From Thalassobacillus sp043497085 (GTDB taxonomy: Bacteria > Bacillota > Bacilli > Bacillales > Halobacillaceae): a stretch of 64,000 nt of DNA. The notes beneath the pieces were generated by a model. The model saw only the letters and a list, made by a program, of their open reading frames with translations, was not told the origin of the DNA and searched no databases. The stretch lies in NCBI GenBank assembly GCA_043497085.1, contig JBIEKI010000002.1; one strand, 5' to 3'. Position numbers and translations under genes: made by a program. Below, in pieces: positions 34,983 through 43,435 of this stretch; position 1 is the stretch's first letter, and every line of letters starts with the position of its first letter.

Positions 34983-35000
34983 AAGAGGGTGTAGAGAGCT

Positions 35001-35447
35001 ATGTCATTAGTTGAACGTCTCAATGAAGACATGAAACAAGCGATGCGGAATAAGGACAAAGAAAAATTGACTGTCATCCGTATGGTGAAGGCTTCCTTAC
35101 AAAATGAAGCCATCAAGCTTGGTAGAGGCGAATTATCTGAAGAAGAAGAACTTACTGTTTTATCCCGAGAGGTAAAACAAAGGAAAGATTCCCTCCATGA
35201 ATTTAAAGAAGCTGGACGCGAAGACCTTGTAGAAAAACTTAATCGTGAAATAGAGATTTTACAAGCATATATGCCGAAACAGCTTTCAGAAGAAGAACTT
35301 GAACAAGTTGTTCAAGATACGATTACAGAAGTAGGAGCTTCCTCTAAACAAGATATGGGGAAAGTTATGAGTGCTATCATGCCTAAAGTTAAAGGTAAGG
35401 CGGATGGTTCACAGGTGAACAAGCTCGTACTTAAACATTTGTCATGA
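35001..35447 (+). CDS. yqeY: GatB/YqeY domain protein
   Basis: This 148-residue protein is homologous to the tRNA-binding tail of amidotransferase subunit GatB. Family segments are DKEKLTVIRMVKASLQNEAI, AYMPKQLSEEEL and DMGKVMSAIMPKVKGKADG. The physiological role is unsettled. It is followed by a strong terminator. Confidence 0.95.
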   Translation: MSLVERLNEDMKQAMRNKDKEKLTVIRMVKASLQNEAIKLGRGELSEEEELTVLSREVKQRKDSLHEFKEAGREDLVEKLNREIEILQAYMPKQLSEEELEQVVQDTITEVGASSKQDMGKVMSAIMPKVKGKADGSQVNKLVLKHLS

Positions 35448-35462
35448 TCGTACGTGCATGAT

Positions 35463-35497
35463 AAAAAAATCTCCCTTAAAACAGGGAGATTTTTTTA
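35463..35497 (+). terminator. Terminator after yqeY
   Basis: AAAAAAATCTCCC and its perfect inverted copy with an eight-base loop and a T tract. Confidence 0.92.
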
Positions 35498-35577
35498 TAT
35501 ATTTTTTATTTGAATGAAACTTAATTCAAAGGTGAAACGTATATATACCATGACTGTGTCAGGAAAGGAGTACCTAA

Positions 35578-36918
35578 ATGAGACGAATTGCTCGTTATTT
35601 TATTTTGATGGTACTGCTGGTGGCCCTTTTGCCGATTATTGGTATGACGGGACATGAGATAAATGCAGAAGACGGGAAAGGGAAGCTTGTCTACATTATT
35701 CCCGTAGAGAATACGGTGGAAAGAGGGATGGAAGCATTTTTAAAGCGAGCCATTACAGAAGCTAAGGAAGCTGAAGCGGATCATGTTATCTTTGAAATTG
35801 CTACCCCTGGTGGCAGGGTTGATTCAGCTAATGCTATCGGAGAGCTATTCCAGGATTTAAAAATTCCCAATACTGCTTTTGTTACCACTCAGGCACTGTC
35901 AGCCGGCTCCTACATAGCCCTTAACTCTGATCAGATATACATGAAGCCCTCTGCCACAATGGGGGCTTCGGGAGTGATTACCTCAGATGGGAAGGCAGCG
36001 GATAAAAAAGCTCAATCTGCCTGGATTGCTGCAATGACTGCAGCAGCCGAATCCAATGGGAGGGACCCCATTTACGCAGAAGCAATGGCGGATCCATCAG
36101 TAGATCTCCCAGAGTATAACGCTCCAGAAGGGGAATTTCTTACATTGGGACCACGTGCAGCTGTAGAGGTAGGCTACGCGAAAGATGTAGTCAGCCACCG
36201 TACAGAACTGCTTAGCGAACTAGGGCTGTCAAAGGCGGAAATAGTGGAAACGAAACCTTCTTTAGCCGAAAACATCGCCAGCTTCTTGACCAATCCGGTG
36301 GTTGTTCCGATTCTTCTTTCAGTTGCAAGTCTGGGATTGATTGTTGAATTATACTCTCCTGGATTTGGAATACCTGGTACAATGGGGTTGCTCTCTCTGG
36401 TATTATTTTTCTATGGGCATATCATTGCCGGACTGGCAGGATATGAGGCGATCATTCTGCTTGTACTGGGAATCGTACTAGTGGTTGCTGAATTCTTTTT
36501 ACCTGGAGGTATTGCAGGTGTGGCGGGGGCAGTGGCTATCGTGTCCTCATTGATGTTATCCGGAGCAGATACAGGTCATATGGCTATGAGCATCGGCATT
36601 GCAATCCTGGTAGCGATAGTCGCCTCTGTAATCTTATTCAAATATCTTGGATTGGAAAGGGGTTTTTTCCGGCACATCATACTTCAGGAAGCTACGACCA
36701 CAGACAAAGGATTCGTCTCCTCTGTCAGCCGGTTAGAATTAATCGGTTTAGAGGGAGAAACGTTGACACCGCTGCGTCCTTCCGGCACTGCTGTGTTTGA
36801 CGATGAAAGGTTGGATGTCGTATCGGAAGGGAGGTTTTTACAGGCAGGGCAGCCAGTAAAGATCATTAAAACAGAAGGTTCCCGCATTGTTGTGCGTGAA
36901 TTAAATAAAGATAACTAA
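35578..36918 (+). CDS. yqeZ: NfeD-family membrane protease-like protein YqeZ
   Basis: The 446-residue protein has an N-terminal signal or anchor helix (about 6-25), a ClpP-class serine protease domain (about 35-220) with the nucleophile region QALSAGSYIAL and the oxyanion-type GGRVDSANAI, four to five membrane helices (about 235-365), and a soluble OB-like NfeD domain at the end. It is paired with floA, the typical NfeD-flotillin arrangement in membrane microdomains. AAAGGAG precedes the ATG. Confidence 0.94.
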   Translation: MRRIARYFILMVLLVALLPIIGMTGHEINAEDGKGKLVYIIPVENTVERGMEAFLKRAITEAKEAEADHVIFEIATPGGRVDSANAIGELFQDLKIPNTAFVTTQALSAGSYIALNSDQIYMKPSATMGASGVITSDGKAADKKAQSAWIAAMTAAAESNGRDPIYAEAMADPSVDLPEYNAPEGEFLTLGPRAAVEVGYAKDVVSHRTELLSELGLSKAEIVETKPSLAENIASFLTNPVVVPILLSVASLGLIVELYSPGFGIPGTMGLLSLVLFFYGHIIAGLAGYEAIILLVLGIVLVVAEFFLPGGIAGVAGAVAIVSSLMLSGADTGHMAMSIGIAILVAIVASVILFKYLGLERGFFRHIILQEATTTDKGFVSSVSRLELIGLEGETLTPLRPSGTAVFDDERLDVVSEGRFLQAGQPVKIIKTEGSRIVVRELNKDN

Positions 36919-36930
36919 GGAGGAAAAAAG

Positions 36931-37926
36931 ATGACGTTAAATGAACTAATGCCAATCATAATTATTGGGCTCATCATCATTGTGCTTGCTATCTTATTCA
37001 CTTTCATTCCAGTCATGCTCTGGATCAGTGCATTGGCGGCAGGTGTACGTATCAGTATTTTCACACTTGTAGGAATGCGTTTGAGAAGGGTAATTCCATC
37101 TCGTGTCATTAATCCATTGATCAAGGCTCATAAAGCAGGTGTGAATGTAGACACCAATCAATTAGAGAGTCACTATTTAGCTGGCGGAAACGTAGACCGT
37201 GTAGTCAATGCCTTGATTGCTGCACAGCGTGCTAACATTGAACTAAGCTTTGAAAGATGTGCCGCTATTGATTTAGCAGGCCGTGATGTATTAGAAGCTG
37301 TACAAATGAGTGTCAATCCGAAAGTAATTGAAACACCATTCATTGCTGGTGTGGCTATGGATGGTATCGAAGTTAAAGCCAAGGCTCGTATTACCGTTCG
37401 GGCCAACATTGACCGTTTGGTCGGTGGTGCCGGTGAAGACACGGTCATTGCACGTGTTGGGGAAGGAATCGTCTCCACAATCGGTAGCTCTGAAAACCAT
37501 AATAAAGTACTGGAAAATCCGGATCGTATTTCTCAAAATGTGTTATCAAAAGGATTGGATGCCGGTACTGCATTTGAAATATTATCCATAGATATTGCTG
37601 ACATTGATATTGGTAAAAATATCGGAGCGATTCTGCAAACAGACCAGGCGGAAGCAGATAAGAATATTGCGCAGGCGAAAGCGGAAGAACGTCGTGCTAT
37701 GGCAATTGCTCAAGAACAAGAGATGCGTGCCAGAGTACAAGAAATGCAGGCAAAAGTTGTTGAGGCAGAAGCTGAAGTACCTCAGGCACTTGCTGAAGCA
37801 TTGCGATCCGGGAAGATGGGTGTCATGGACTACATGAATTACCGTAACATCAATGCGGATACAGACATGCGTGATACGTTAGGCAAACTTTCTAAAGAAG
37901 ACCATGGAGAAGACGAAGAGAAATAA
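36931..37926 (+). CDS. floA: Flotillin-like protein FloA (YqfA)
   Basis: This scaffold protein of functional membrane microdomains is 331 residues long. A membrane segment (about 7-45) is followed by an SPFH-like domain and a coiled-coil region rich in Glu/Ala repeats (about 235-295, for example VQEMQAKVVEAEAEVPQALA). AAGGAGG precedes the ATG, 12 bases after yqeZ, so they are cotranscribed. Confidence 0.95.
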   Translation: MTLNELMPIIIIGLIIIVLAILFTFIPVMLWISALAAGVRISIFTLVGMRLRRVIPSRVINPLIKAHKAGVNVDTNQLESHYLAGGNVDRVVNALIAAQRANIELSFERCAAIDLAGRDVLEAVQMSVNPKVIETPFIAGVAMDGIEVKAKARITVRANIDRLVGGAGEDTVIARVGEGIVSTIGSSENHNKVLENPDRISQNVLSKGLDAGTAFEILSIDIADIDIGKNIGAILQTDQAEADKNIAQAKAEERRAMAIAQEQEMRARVQEMQAKVVEAEAEVPQALAEALRSGKMGVMDYMNYRNINADTDMRDTLGKLSKEDHGEDEEK

Positions 37927-37956
37927 TCATCTTCGTGGTATAAGGAGGATGAGTCC

Positions 37957-38490
37957 ATGGGAAACTTCATTGATTTCATACTGAATAATATTTTCCTTGT
38001 AGCCGTTTTTATTGGAGGTATTATCAGCTGGTTAAATCGCATGAACGGGGAACAAGAGGAGGAGCGTCCTGCAAGGCAGCCCTCCTCGCCTGCACCACGT
38101 ACTCCTTCAGGGCCAGTACGTCCCAAGACTGAGCGAGCAGAACAAGCCGAGCGAACACCAGGTAAGGCTGCAGGCGAAAGCAAAATGGAACGATATTATC
38201 AAGAGAAACAAAAGCATATCAAGGATATCTCAGCACGGGATATTGGTGATAAAGGCTCAGGTTCCTTTACGTATGAAACTCCGAACAGGAACATACATGA
38301 CGCCTTGCCTGGGCAGATGGAAAGGACCAAACCGACGCAGTACAGTAAAAATGAAACAGCCCCGTCCCTTTCGATTAAGAGTAACCTGAATCGAAAGAAA
38401 ATTGCTGAAAGTGTGATGATGGCTGAGATTTTAGGTCCGCCTCGTGCTCATAAACCACACCGGACATTCTCAAAACGAAATAATTATTAA
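37957..38490 (+). CDS. yqfB: YqfB-like single-pass membrane protein of unknown function
   Basis: The 177-residue protein has one N-terminal helix (about 4-27), then a long polar, Pro/Glu/Arg-rich, probably disordered region, and a basic C-terminal segment (MMAEILGPPRAHKPH). AAGGAGG lies before the ATG. It follows yqeZ-floA as yqfB does in B. subtilis, and assignment rests on position and architecture rather than a strong motif. It is the last gene before a terminator. Confidence 0.75.
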   Translation: MGNFIDFILNNIFLVAVFIGGIISWLNRMNGEQEEERPARQPSSPAPRTPSGPVRPKTERAEQAERTPGKAAGESKMERYYQEKQKHIKDISARDIGDKGSGSFTYETPNRNIHDALPGQMERTKPTQYSKNETAPSLSIKSNLNRKKIAESVMMAEILGPPRAHKPHRTFSKRNNY

Positions 38491-38494
38491 CAAG

Positions 38495-38532
38495 AACGCA
38501 CGGATTGTAGTGATACAATCCGTGCGTTTTTC
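38495..38532 (+). terminator. Terminator after yqfB
   Basis: AACGCACGGATTGTA and its perfect inverted copy with a four-base loop, then TTTT. Confidence 0.92.
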
Positions 38533-38561
38533 GTATATATAGAGGAGGGGGAGGTCGTTAC

Positions 38562-38843
38562 ATGAAAAAGTGGCAACAACAGATCCGTGGCTGGATGGCC
38601 AACTACTTGGAACTTCCTTCTGATGTCATGTTGGATTTGCCAAGGGTCACTACAATTGGAGACTTTCATGTATATATTGAAAACCACCAGGGTTTAGTGC
38701 ATTTTTCAGAACAGGAGATCAGGCTGAAGTCAAGAAAAGGCTATATACGTCTGGTGGGTGAGGGATTTGTATTAAAGATGATGTTGTCGGAAGAGATTCT
38801 AGTCGAAGGTAAAATGCATTCGATCCTCTTTATGGATCAGTAA
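38562..38843 (+). CDS. yqfC: Sporulation protein YqfC
   Basis: The 93-residue protein belongs to the YabP/YqfC family of sigma-E-controlled sporulation proteins. Typical segments are ELPSDVMLDLPRVTTIGDFHVYIENHQG (split over residues 17-44) and a C-terminal beta-rich part. GGAGGGGGAGG lies upstream. It begins a new unit with yqfD behind the yqfB terminator. Confidence 0.92.
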   Translation: MKKWQQQIRGWMANYLELPSDVMLDLPRVTTIGDFHVYIENHQGLVHFSEQEIRLKSRKGYIRLVGEGFVLKMMLSEEILVEGKMHSILFMDQ

Positions 38844-38871
38844 CCAGCCCGTTCGAAGGAGGACCTCTATT

Positions 38872-40056
38872 ATGAAACCCTTACAAGGAAAATTCATAAA
38901 AGGATACGTCACATTGATTATCCAAGGTACATATCCTGAACAATTCATAAATCTATGCGCAAAGGAAGGGGTGGTCATTTGGAATGCAAAAAAGCTATCT
39001 GACCACCAGCTTCAAGCTAATATCTACCTTGCTGACTTACCCGAGGTCAAACGAATCAGAAAGCGGACAAGGTTTAAAGTACGCTTGAAGCGTGGACAAG
39101 GACTCCCGTATATATGGAAAAGCTTTCTTGCTCAAAAACCATTATGGTTTGCTCTGATACTGACCGTGCTCCTGCTGGTGTTTGTATCCAATTTGGTTTG
39201 GTCTGTGCATATTGAAGGGCTGCCAAAAGAATTAGAGAAGAAAGTTGAAAAACAATTGCGCGAATATGGTGTCCAGCCTGGGGCGATATCTTTTCGATTA
39301 GAAGATAATGGTAAGCTCCAGCAAAAACTGCTGGATGATGTTCCAGAGTTGTTATGGATCGGTGTGGAAAAGAAGGGGACAGCCTATATCTTTCAGGGTG
39401 TCGAAAAAACATTAGTAGAAAAAGAAAATGCAATGCAGCCTGCTCATCTAGTTGCCGCAAAGAAAGGGATGATCCATTATATATATATCGCAAAAGGAAA
39501 ACCGATGGTAGAAGTTAATGATTTCGTGGAAAAAGGTGAATTATTAGCTTCTGCCCAGCTGGATGAAAACGATGAGAAACTTATCCGTGCGGAAGGTGAA
39601 GTAATTGCAGAAACCTGGTATCGAGTCGAAGTATCAGCGAGTCAAACAGAAAAGATACAAACTGCCACAGGGGAATTTGAAAATAAATACCATATCAACA
39701 TAGCTGGTTTTGAATTCCCCGTATGGGGATGGGGTAAAATAGACTATGAGGTCAAGAAAAAAGAAGAAGATTATCACCAGCTGAGCCTTTTTTCTAAATC
39801 GCTTCCGTTATATTGGAAAAAAACCACCATCTTTGAATTGAATCAATTACAGCATAAACGCTCGGAAAAAGAAGCTGCAGCGATAGCAATAGAGCAAGGA
39901 AAAAGGGACCTATTGAAAAAAATCCCAGAGGGTTCAAAAATTTTGGAAGAAAATATTTTGCACCAAAGTGTTGACAATGGTAAAGTAAAATTAATTCTAT
40001 TTGTAAAAGTACATGAAGATATTGCAGTGATAAAGAATGTGAATCAAGGAGATTGA
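38872..40056 (+). CDS. yqfD: Sporulation protein YqfD
   Basis: This 394-residue protein has a small N-terminal domain, one membrane helix (about 93-115, ALILTVLLLVFVSNLVWSVH) and a large extracytoplasmic region. It belongs to the YqfD family, expressed in the mother cell. GAAGGAGG precedes the ATG. Its stop overlaps the start region of phoH, which implies coupled translation. Confidence 0.93.
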   Translation: MKPLQGKFIKGYVTLIIQGTYPEQFINLCAKEGVVIWNAKKLSDHQLQANIYLADLPEVKRIRKRTRFKVRLKRGQGLPYIWKSFLAQKPLWFALILTVLLLVFVSNLVWSVHIEGLPKELEKKVEKQLREYGVQPGAISFRLEDNGKLQQKLLDDVPELLWIGVEKKGTAYIFQGVEKTLVEKENAMQPAHLVAAKKGMIHYIYIAKGKPMVEVNDFVEKGELLASAQLDENDEKLIRAEGEVIAETWYRVEVSASQTEKIQTATGEFENKYHINIAGFEFPVWGWGKIDYEVKKKEEDYHQLSLFSKSLPLYWKKTTIFELNQLQHKRSEKEAAAIAIEQGKRDLLKKIPEGSKILEENILHQSVDNGKVKLILFVKVHEDIAVIKNVNQGD

Positions 40057-40058
40057 GT

Positions 40059-41030
40059 ATGCAGGAAGACTTAAAAACGATTGACATACAACTAGATAAT
40101 CCATCTGAAGCGTTAGCTTTATTTGGTACGGAAGATAGAAACCTGAAACAAATTGAAGAGCAGCTGCAAGTTTCCATCATATCCCGTGGAGAACATGTCA
40201 GTGCTTCTGGTCAAGGAGACAAGGCCAGGCTTGTAGAAGAAATATTGCTTTCCTTGCTGGCTTTAATTCGTAAAGGCCTGACGATAACAGAACGAGATGT
40301 CGTATATGCTGTCGAATTAGCCAAAAAAGGCAAGATCAATCAATTCGAGGCTTTATTTGAAGATGAAATCACCCGGAACGCCAAAGGTAAGTCCATCCGT
40401 GTCAAAACCTTGGGACAGCGCGGATATGTGTCAGCTATCCGTAATAATGATCTAGTGTTTGGCATTGGCCCGGCAGGTACCGGGAAAACTTATTTAGCGG
40501 TTGTCATGGCCGTGAATGCCCTGAAAAACGGGCAAGTGAAACGGATCATCCTGACTCGCCCTGCTGTGGAAGCTGGAGAAAGTCTTGGCTTTTTACCAGG
40601 TGATTTGAAAGAGAAGGTAGATCCATATCTTCGTCCTCTTTACGACTCTCTTCATGATGTATTAGGAACAGAACATACCGCACGTCTGATCGAGCGGGGC
40701 ACCATCGAGATTGCACCACTGGCGTATATGCGGGGAAGAACATTGGATGATGCTTTTGCCATATTGGATGAAGCCCAAAATACAACTCCAGAGCAAATGA
40801 AAATGTTCTTGACCCGGCTTGGTTTTGGATCCAAAATGGTCATTACTGGTGATATCACTCAAGTGGATTTGCCGAAGGGTGTAAGATCCGGTCTGCGTGA
40901 GGCTGAGCTGCGCTTAAGGGATATTAAAGGTTCGTCGTTCATCCATCTTGATCAGACTGATGTCATTCGTCATCCATTAGTGCAACGGATAATAGACGCA
41001 TATGAAAAGGATAAGAGTGAAGAAAAATAA
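40059..41030 (+). CDS. phoH: PhoH-family ATPase
   Basis: The N-terminal KH-like domain is followed by the PhoH ATPase with Walker A GPAGTGKTYLAV (about 137-148), the RPAVEAGE signature, Walker B FAILDEAQN (about 230-238) and the TGDITQVDLP motif. AAGGAG at a seven-base spacing selects the ATG at 40059 over a TTG at 40053. PhoH proteins are RNA-linked ATPases. In B. subtilis the next gene is pgpH (yqfF), which is absent here; a terminator follows instead. Confidence 0.95.
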   Translation: MQEDLKTIDIQLDNPSEALALFGTEDRNLKQIEEQLQVSIISRGEHVSASGQGDKARLVEEILLSLLALIRKGLTITERDVVYAVELAKKGKINQFEALFEDEITRNAKGKSIRVKTLGQRGYVSAIRNNDLVFGIGPAGTGKTYLAVVMAVNALKNGQVKRIILTRPAVEAGESLGFLPGDLKEKVDPYLRPLYDSLHDVLGTEHTARLIERGTIEIAPLAYMRGRTLDDAFAILDEAQNTTPEQMKMFLTRLGFGSKMVITGDITQVDLPKGVRSGLREAELRLRDIKGSSFIHLDQTDVIRHPLVQRIIDAYEKDKSEEK

Positions 41031-41056
41031 GACCCGGTCCAAAGGGTCTTATTTTT
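41023..41056 (+). terminator. Terminator after phoH
   Basis: AAAAATAAGACCC and GGGTCTTATTTTT form a perfect stem that includes the phoH stop codon. Confidence 0.9.
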
Positions 41057-41306
41057 AAATAAGCGGCTAGATCCTAGTGCTATTATTGGGATCCAATCCT
41101 TTAAAAGAAAACAGCTCAGGGAAGTGACGATGGTAAACTGTTTTTACCAAGGGTAGATGAGAATGATTTATATCTTACAACCATTTCAATAGAGGTTTAA
41201 TTCGCATGGCAAAGCGGAACATGTTAAGGAACAGACCGATAAGAACAAGTCAATCGGACAGAATATGCAGTAAGAGATGAAAAAGCTCATCAAGGAGGCT
41301 GTACCA
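41057..41306. other. Gene-free gap at the usual site of pgpH
   Basis: About 250 bases between the phoH terminator and the ybeY start hold no credible gene. Short frames exist (31 open codons at 41105-41200 without a start; 24 codons at 41206-41280) but match nothing recognised, and none resembles the start or end of PgpH. No clear promoter was found, although ybeY must be transcribed from here. Confidence 0.6.
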
Positions 41307-41777
41307 GTGATACAAATCGATTTCCACGACGAAACGAATACAGTAGATGAAGGTTATATCGATATGATTCAGCGGTTATTGAAGTTTGCAGCGGAAAAAG
41401 AAGAGGTACAAAATGAAGCGGAAATATCTGTGAATTTTGTGGATAATAAAGAAATACAAATTTTGAACCGGAATTACCGGCAGAAGGATACGCCTACGGA
41501 TGTCATTTCGTTTGCTATGCAAGAAGAAGGCGAAGGAGAAATCCGGGTTATCGGGGAAGAAATACCGGTAGTACTCGGAGACATTGTGATTTCTGTTGAT
41601 AAAGCAAAAGAGCAGGCGGAAGAATATCAGCATTCCCTAGAACGGGAATTAGGCTTCTTAGCTCTTCATGGTTTTCTTCATTTATTAGGATATGATCATT
41701 TGGAGGAAGAAGATGAGAAGAAAATGTTCCAAAAACAAGAGGATATTTTAAATGACTTCGGATTGGAACGGAAATAA
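41307..41777 (+). CDS. ybeY: Endoribonuclease YbeY (rRNA maturation factor)
   Basis: YbeY is a zinc-dependent RNase involved in 16S rRNA 3' processing. The metal site HGFLHLLGYDH is near residue 122 and the PTDVISFAM motif near 62. AAGGAGG selects the GTG at 41307, giving 156 residues (MIQIDFHDETN); a longer frame begins at 41277. It overlaps dgkA by 26 bases. Confidence 0.95.
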   Translation: MIQIDFHDETNTVDEGYIDMIQRLLKFAAEKEEVQNEAEISVNFVDNKEIQILNRNYRQKDTPTDVISFAMQEEGEGEIRVIGEEIPVVLGDIVISVDKAKEQAEEYQHSLERELGFLALHGFLHLLGYDHLEEEDEKKMFQKQEDILNDFGLERK

Positions 41778-42129
41778 AAAACGGGGAATCGGGTTTCGGT
41801 ATGCATGGCGTGGGATAATTATAGTTGCAAAGACAGAAAGAAATATAAAAATCCACATAACAGCAGCCGTAATTGTGTTGATATTATCATGGCTATTGCA
41901 TCTTTCTCCAGTAGAATGGACAGTTATATTGCTGATTATAGCGTTAGTATTGACCCTGGAGATGGTAAATACAAGTATCGAAAAAGCGATGGATCATTTA
42001 GCCCCTGATATCCATCCAGCTGTAGGTGCCATTAAAGACATCGCAGCTGGTGCAGTTCTGGTGGCTGCATTTTTTTCAGTCATCATTGGTTTGATTATTT
42101 TCCTTCCAAAAATAATGGCATTTCTATAG
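41752..42129 (+). CDS. dgkA: Undecaprenol kinase (DgkA family)
   Basis: The 125-residue membrane kinase has three helices and the motif ARTERN-like KTERNIKIH (about 27-35) and LEMVNTSIEKAMDHL (about 63-77), which carry the catalytic residues. In Gram-positive bacteria it phosphorylates undecaprenol. It overlaps ybeY and lies before era. The cdd gene found between dgkA and era in B. subtilis is absent. Confidence 0.94.
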   Translation: MTSDWNGNKKRGIGFRYAWRGIIIVAKTERNIKIHITAAVIVLILSWLLHLSPVEWTVILLIIALVLTLEMVNTSIEKAMDHLAPDIHPAVGAIKDIAAGAVLVAAFFSVIIGLIIFLPKIMAFL

Positions 42130-42264
42130 GCAGGCCATTTTATTAGAACTGTTTCAGGCCAGGGTAAAAAGATTGAAAGCTTTTGTCGAGTGCATGAATT
42201 TACAACTTTTCTATAGTAAAATAGTAAATACACACAGACCTCATTCACAAACGGAGGATACCAC

Positions 42265-43170
42265 ATGGACAATACATTCAAATCAGGGTTTATTGCGATC
42301 ATAGGACGTCCTAATGTAGGGAAATCGACTTTTATGAATCGTGTGATAGGACAGAAGATTGCTATCATGAGCGATAAACCTCAAACGACTAGAAATAAAA
42401 TACAAGGTGTCTGGACAGAAGATGATGCTCAAATTGTTTTTATTGATACACCTGGAATCCATAAGCCAAAACATAAGTTAGGGGATTTCATGGTGAAAGT
42501 TGCCGAGCAATCCTTAAATGAAGTGGACGCTATCATGTTTATGATCAATGCGGAAGAAGGTTATGGCCGCGGCGATCAATTCATCATTGATCGACTTGAA
42601 AAAGTAGATAAACCTGTGTTTCTCATCATCAATAAGATTGATAAGGTCCACCCTGATGATTTGCTTCCATTGATCGACCAGTACAGAGAAATGTATGATT
42701 TTGAAGAAATTATCCCTATTTCAGCTTTAGAAGGGAATAACGTCAGCCACTTATTAGAAGTGTTGAAAGCCCAGCTTCCTGAAGGACCACAATATTATCC
42801 GGAAGATCAAATCACAGACCACCCGGAAAGGTTCATCATAAGTGAAATGATTCGGGAAAAAGCATTACATTTGACAAGGGAGGAAGTCCCTCATTCTATT
42901 GCGGTAGTGATTGATGGAATCGAACATCGGGAGCAATCAGAAACCGTATATATTCAAGCTACTATTATCATTGAACGGCCCTCTCAAAAAGGAATCATAA
43001 TTGGTAAACAAGGAAAAATGCTCAAAGAAATCGGGCAGCGCGCGAGAGAGGATATTGAGGCATTGTTAGGCACGAAAGTTTTTCTTGATTTGTGGGTGAA
43101 GGTCCAAAAAGATTGGCGAAATCGTCAGCTTCAGTTGAATGAGTATGGCTATCGGGACGATGAATATTAA
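42265..43170 (+). CDS. era: GTPase Era
   Basis: Era is an essential GTPase of 30S assembly. G1 is GRPNVGKST (about 13-21), G2 TTRNK, G3 DTPGIH (about 62-67) and G4 NKID (about 124-127). The C-terminal KH domain has RPSQKGIIIGKQGKMLKEIG. The 301 residues are the normal length. ACGGAGGAT precedes the ATG. Confidence 0.97.
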   Translation: MDNTFKSGFIAIIGRPNVGKSTFMNRVIGQKIAIMSDKPQTTRNKIQGVWTEDDAQIVFIDTPGIHKPKHKLGDFMVKVAEQSLNEVDAIMFMINAEEGYGRGDQFIIDRLEKVDKPVFLIINKIDKVHPDDLLPLIDQYREMYDFEEIIPISALEGNNVSHLLEVLKAQLPEGPQYYPEDQITDHPERFIISEMIREKALHLTREEVPHSIAVVIDGIEHREQSETVYIQATIIIERPSQKGIIIGKQGKMLKEIGQRAREDIEALLGTKVFLDLWVKVQKDWRNRQLQLNEYGYRDDEY

Positions 43171-43271
43171 TTCATGGTAAATTTTAATATTCATGCTTTA
43201 AGCTGCTTGTAGCATCCTAAGAATGTCATGTTATTTTGTTTGAATAACTAACTTGAAAGGCGGTGTTTCTT

Positions 43272-43415
43272 GTGCTTGACTTACCATGGAAAGTTTTCAG
43301 TCAAACAGGAAACATAGAAACCTACTTGCTCATGAAAGAGATGGAAAAACAAGCACCTCAGGAAGAGGAATCACAGGAACAAGAGACAGTTTCTGGGCAT
43401 GAAACTAATTTTTAG
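43272..43415 (+). CDS. yqzL: YqzL small protein
   Basis: This 47-residue frame starts at a GTG with AAAGGCGGTG upstream. It begins MLDLPWKVFSQTGNIETYLL, followed by an acidic Gln/Glu-rich tail. The N-terminal half closely matches B. subtilis YqzL (MLDFTWKVFSQTGNVDTYLL), which sits in the same place between era and recO. Function unknown. It is too short for many gene finders. Confidence 0.9.
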   Translation: MLDLPWKVFSQTGNIETYLLMKEMEKQAPQEEESQEQETVSGHETNF

Positions 43416-43435
43416 AACCAGAAAAGGTGAAAGCT

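Noticed and set aside
41206..41280. 24-codon basic frame (MAKRNMLRN...) upstream of ybeY
   Set aside because: It overlaps the ybeY leader, has only a weak AGAGG far from the ATG and resembles no known peptide.
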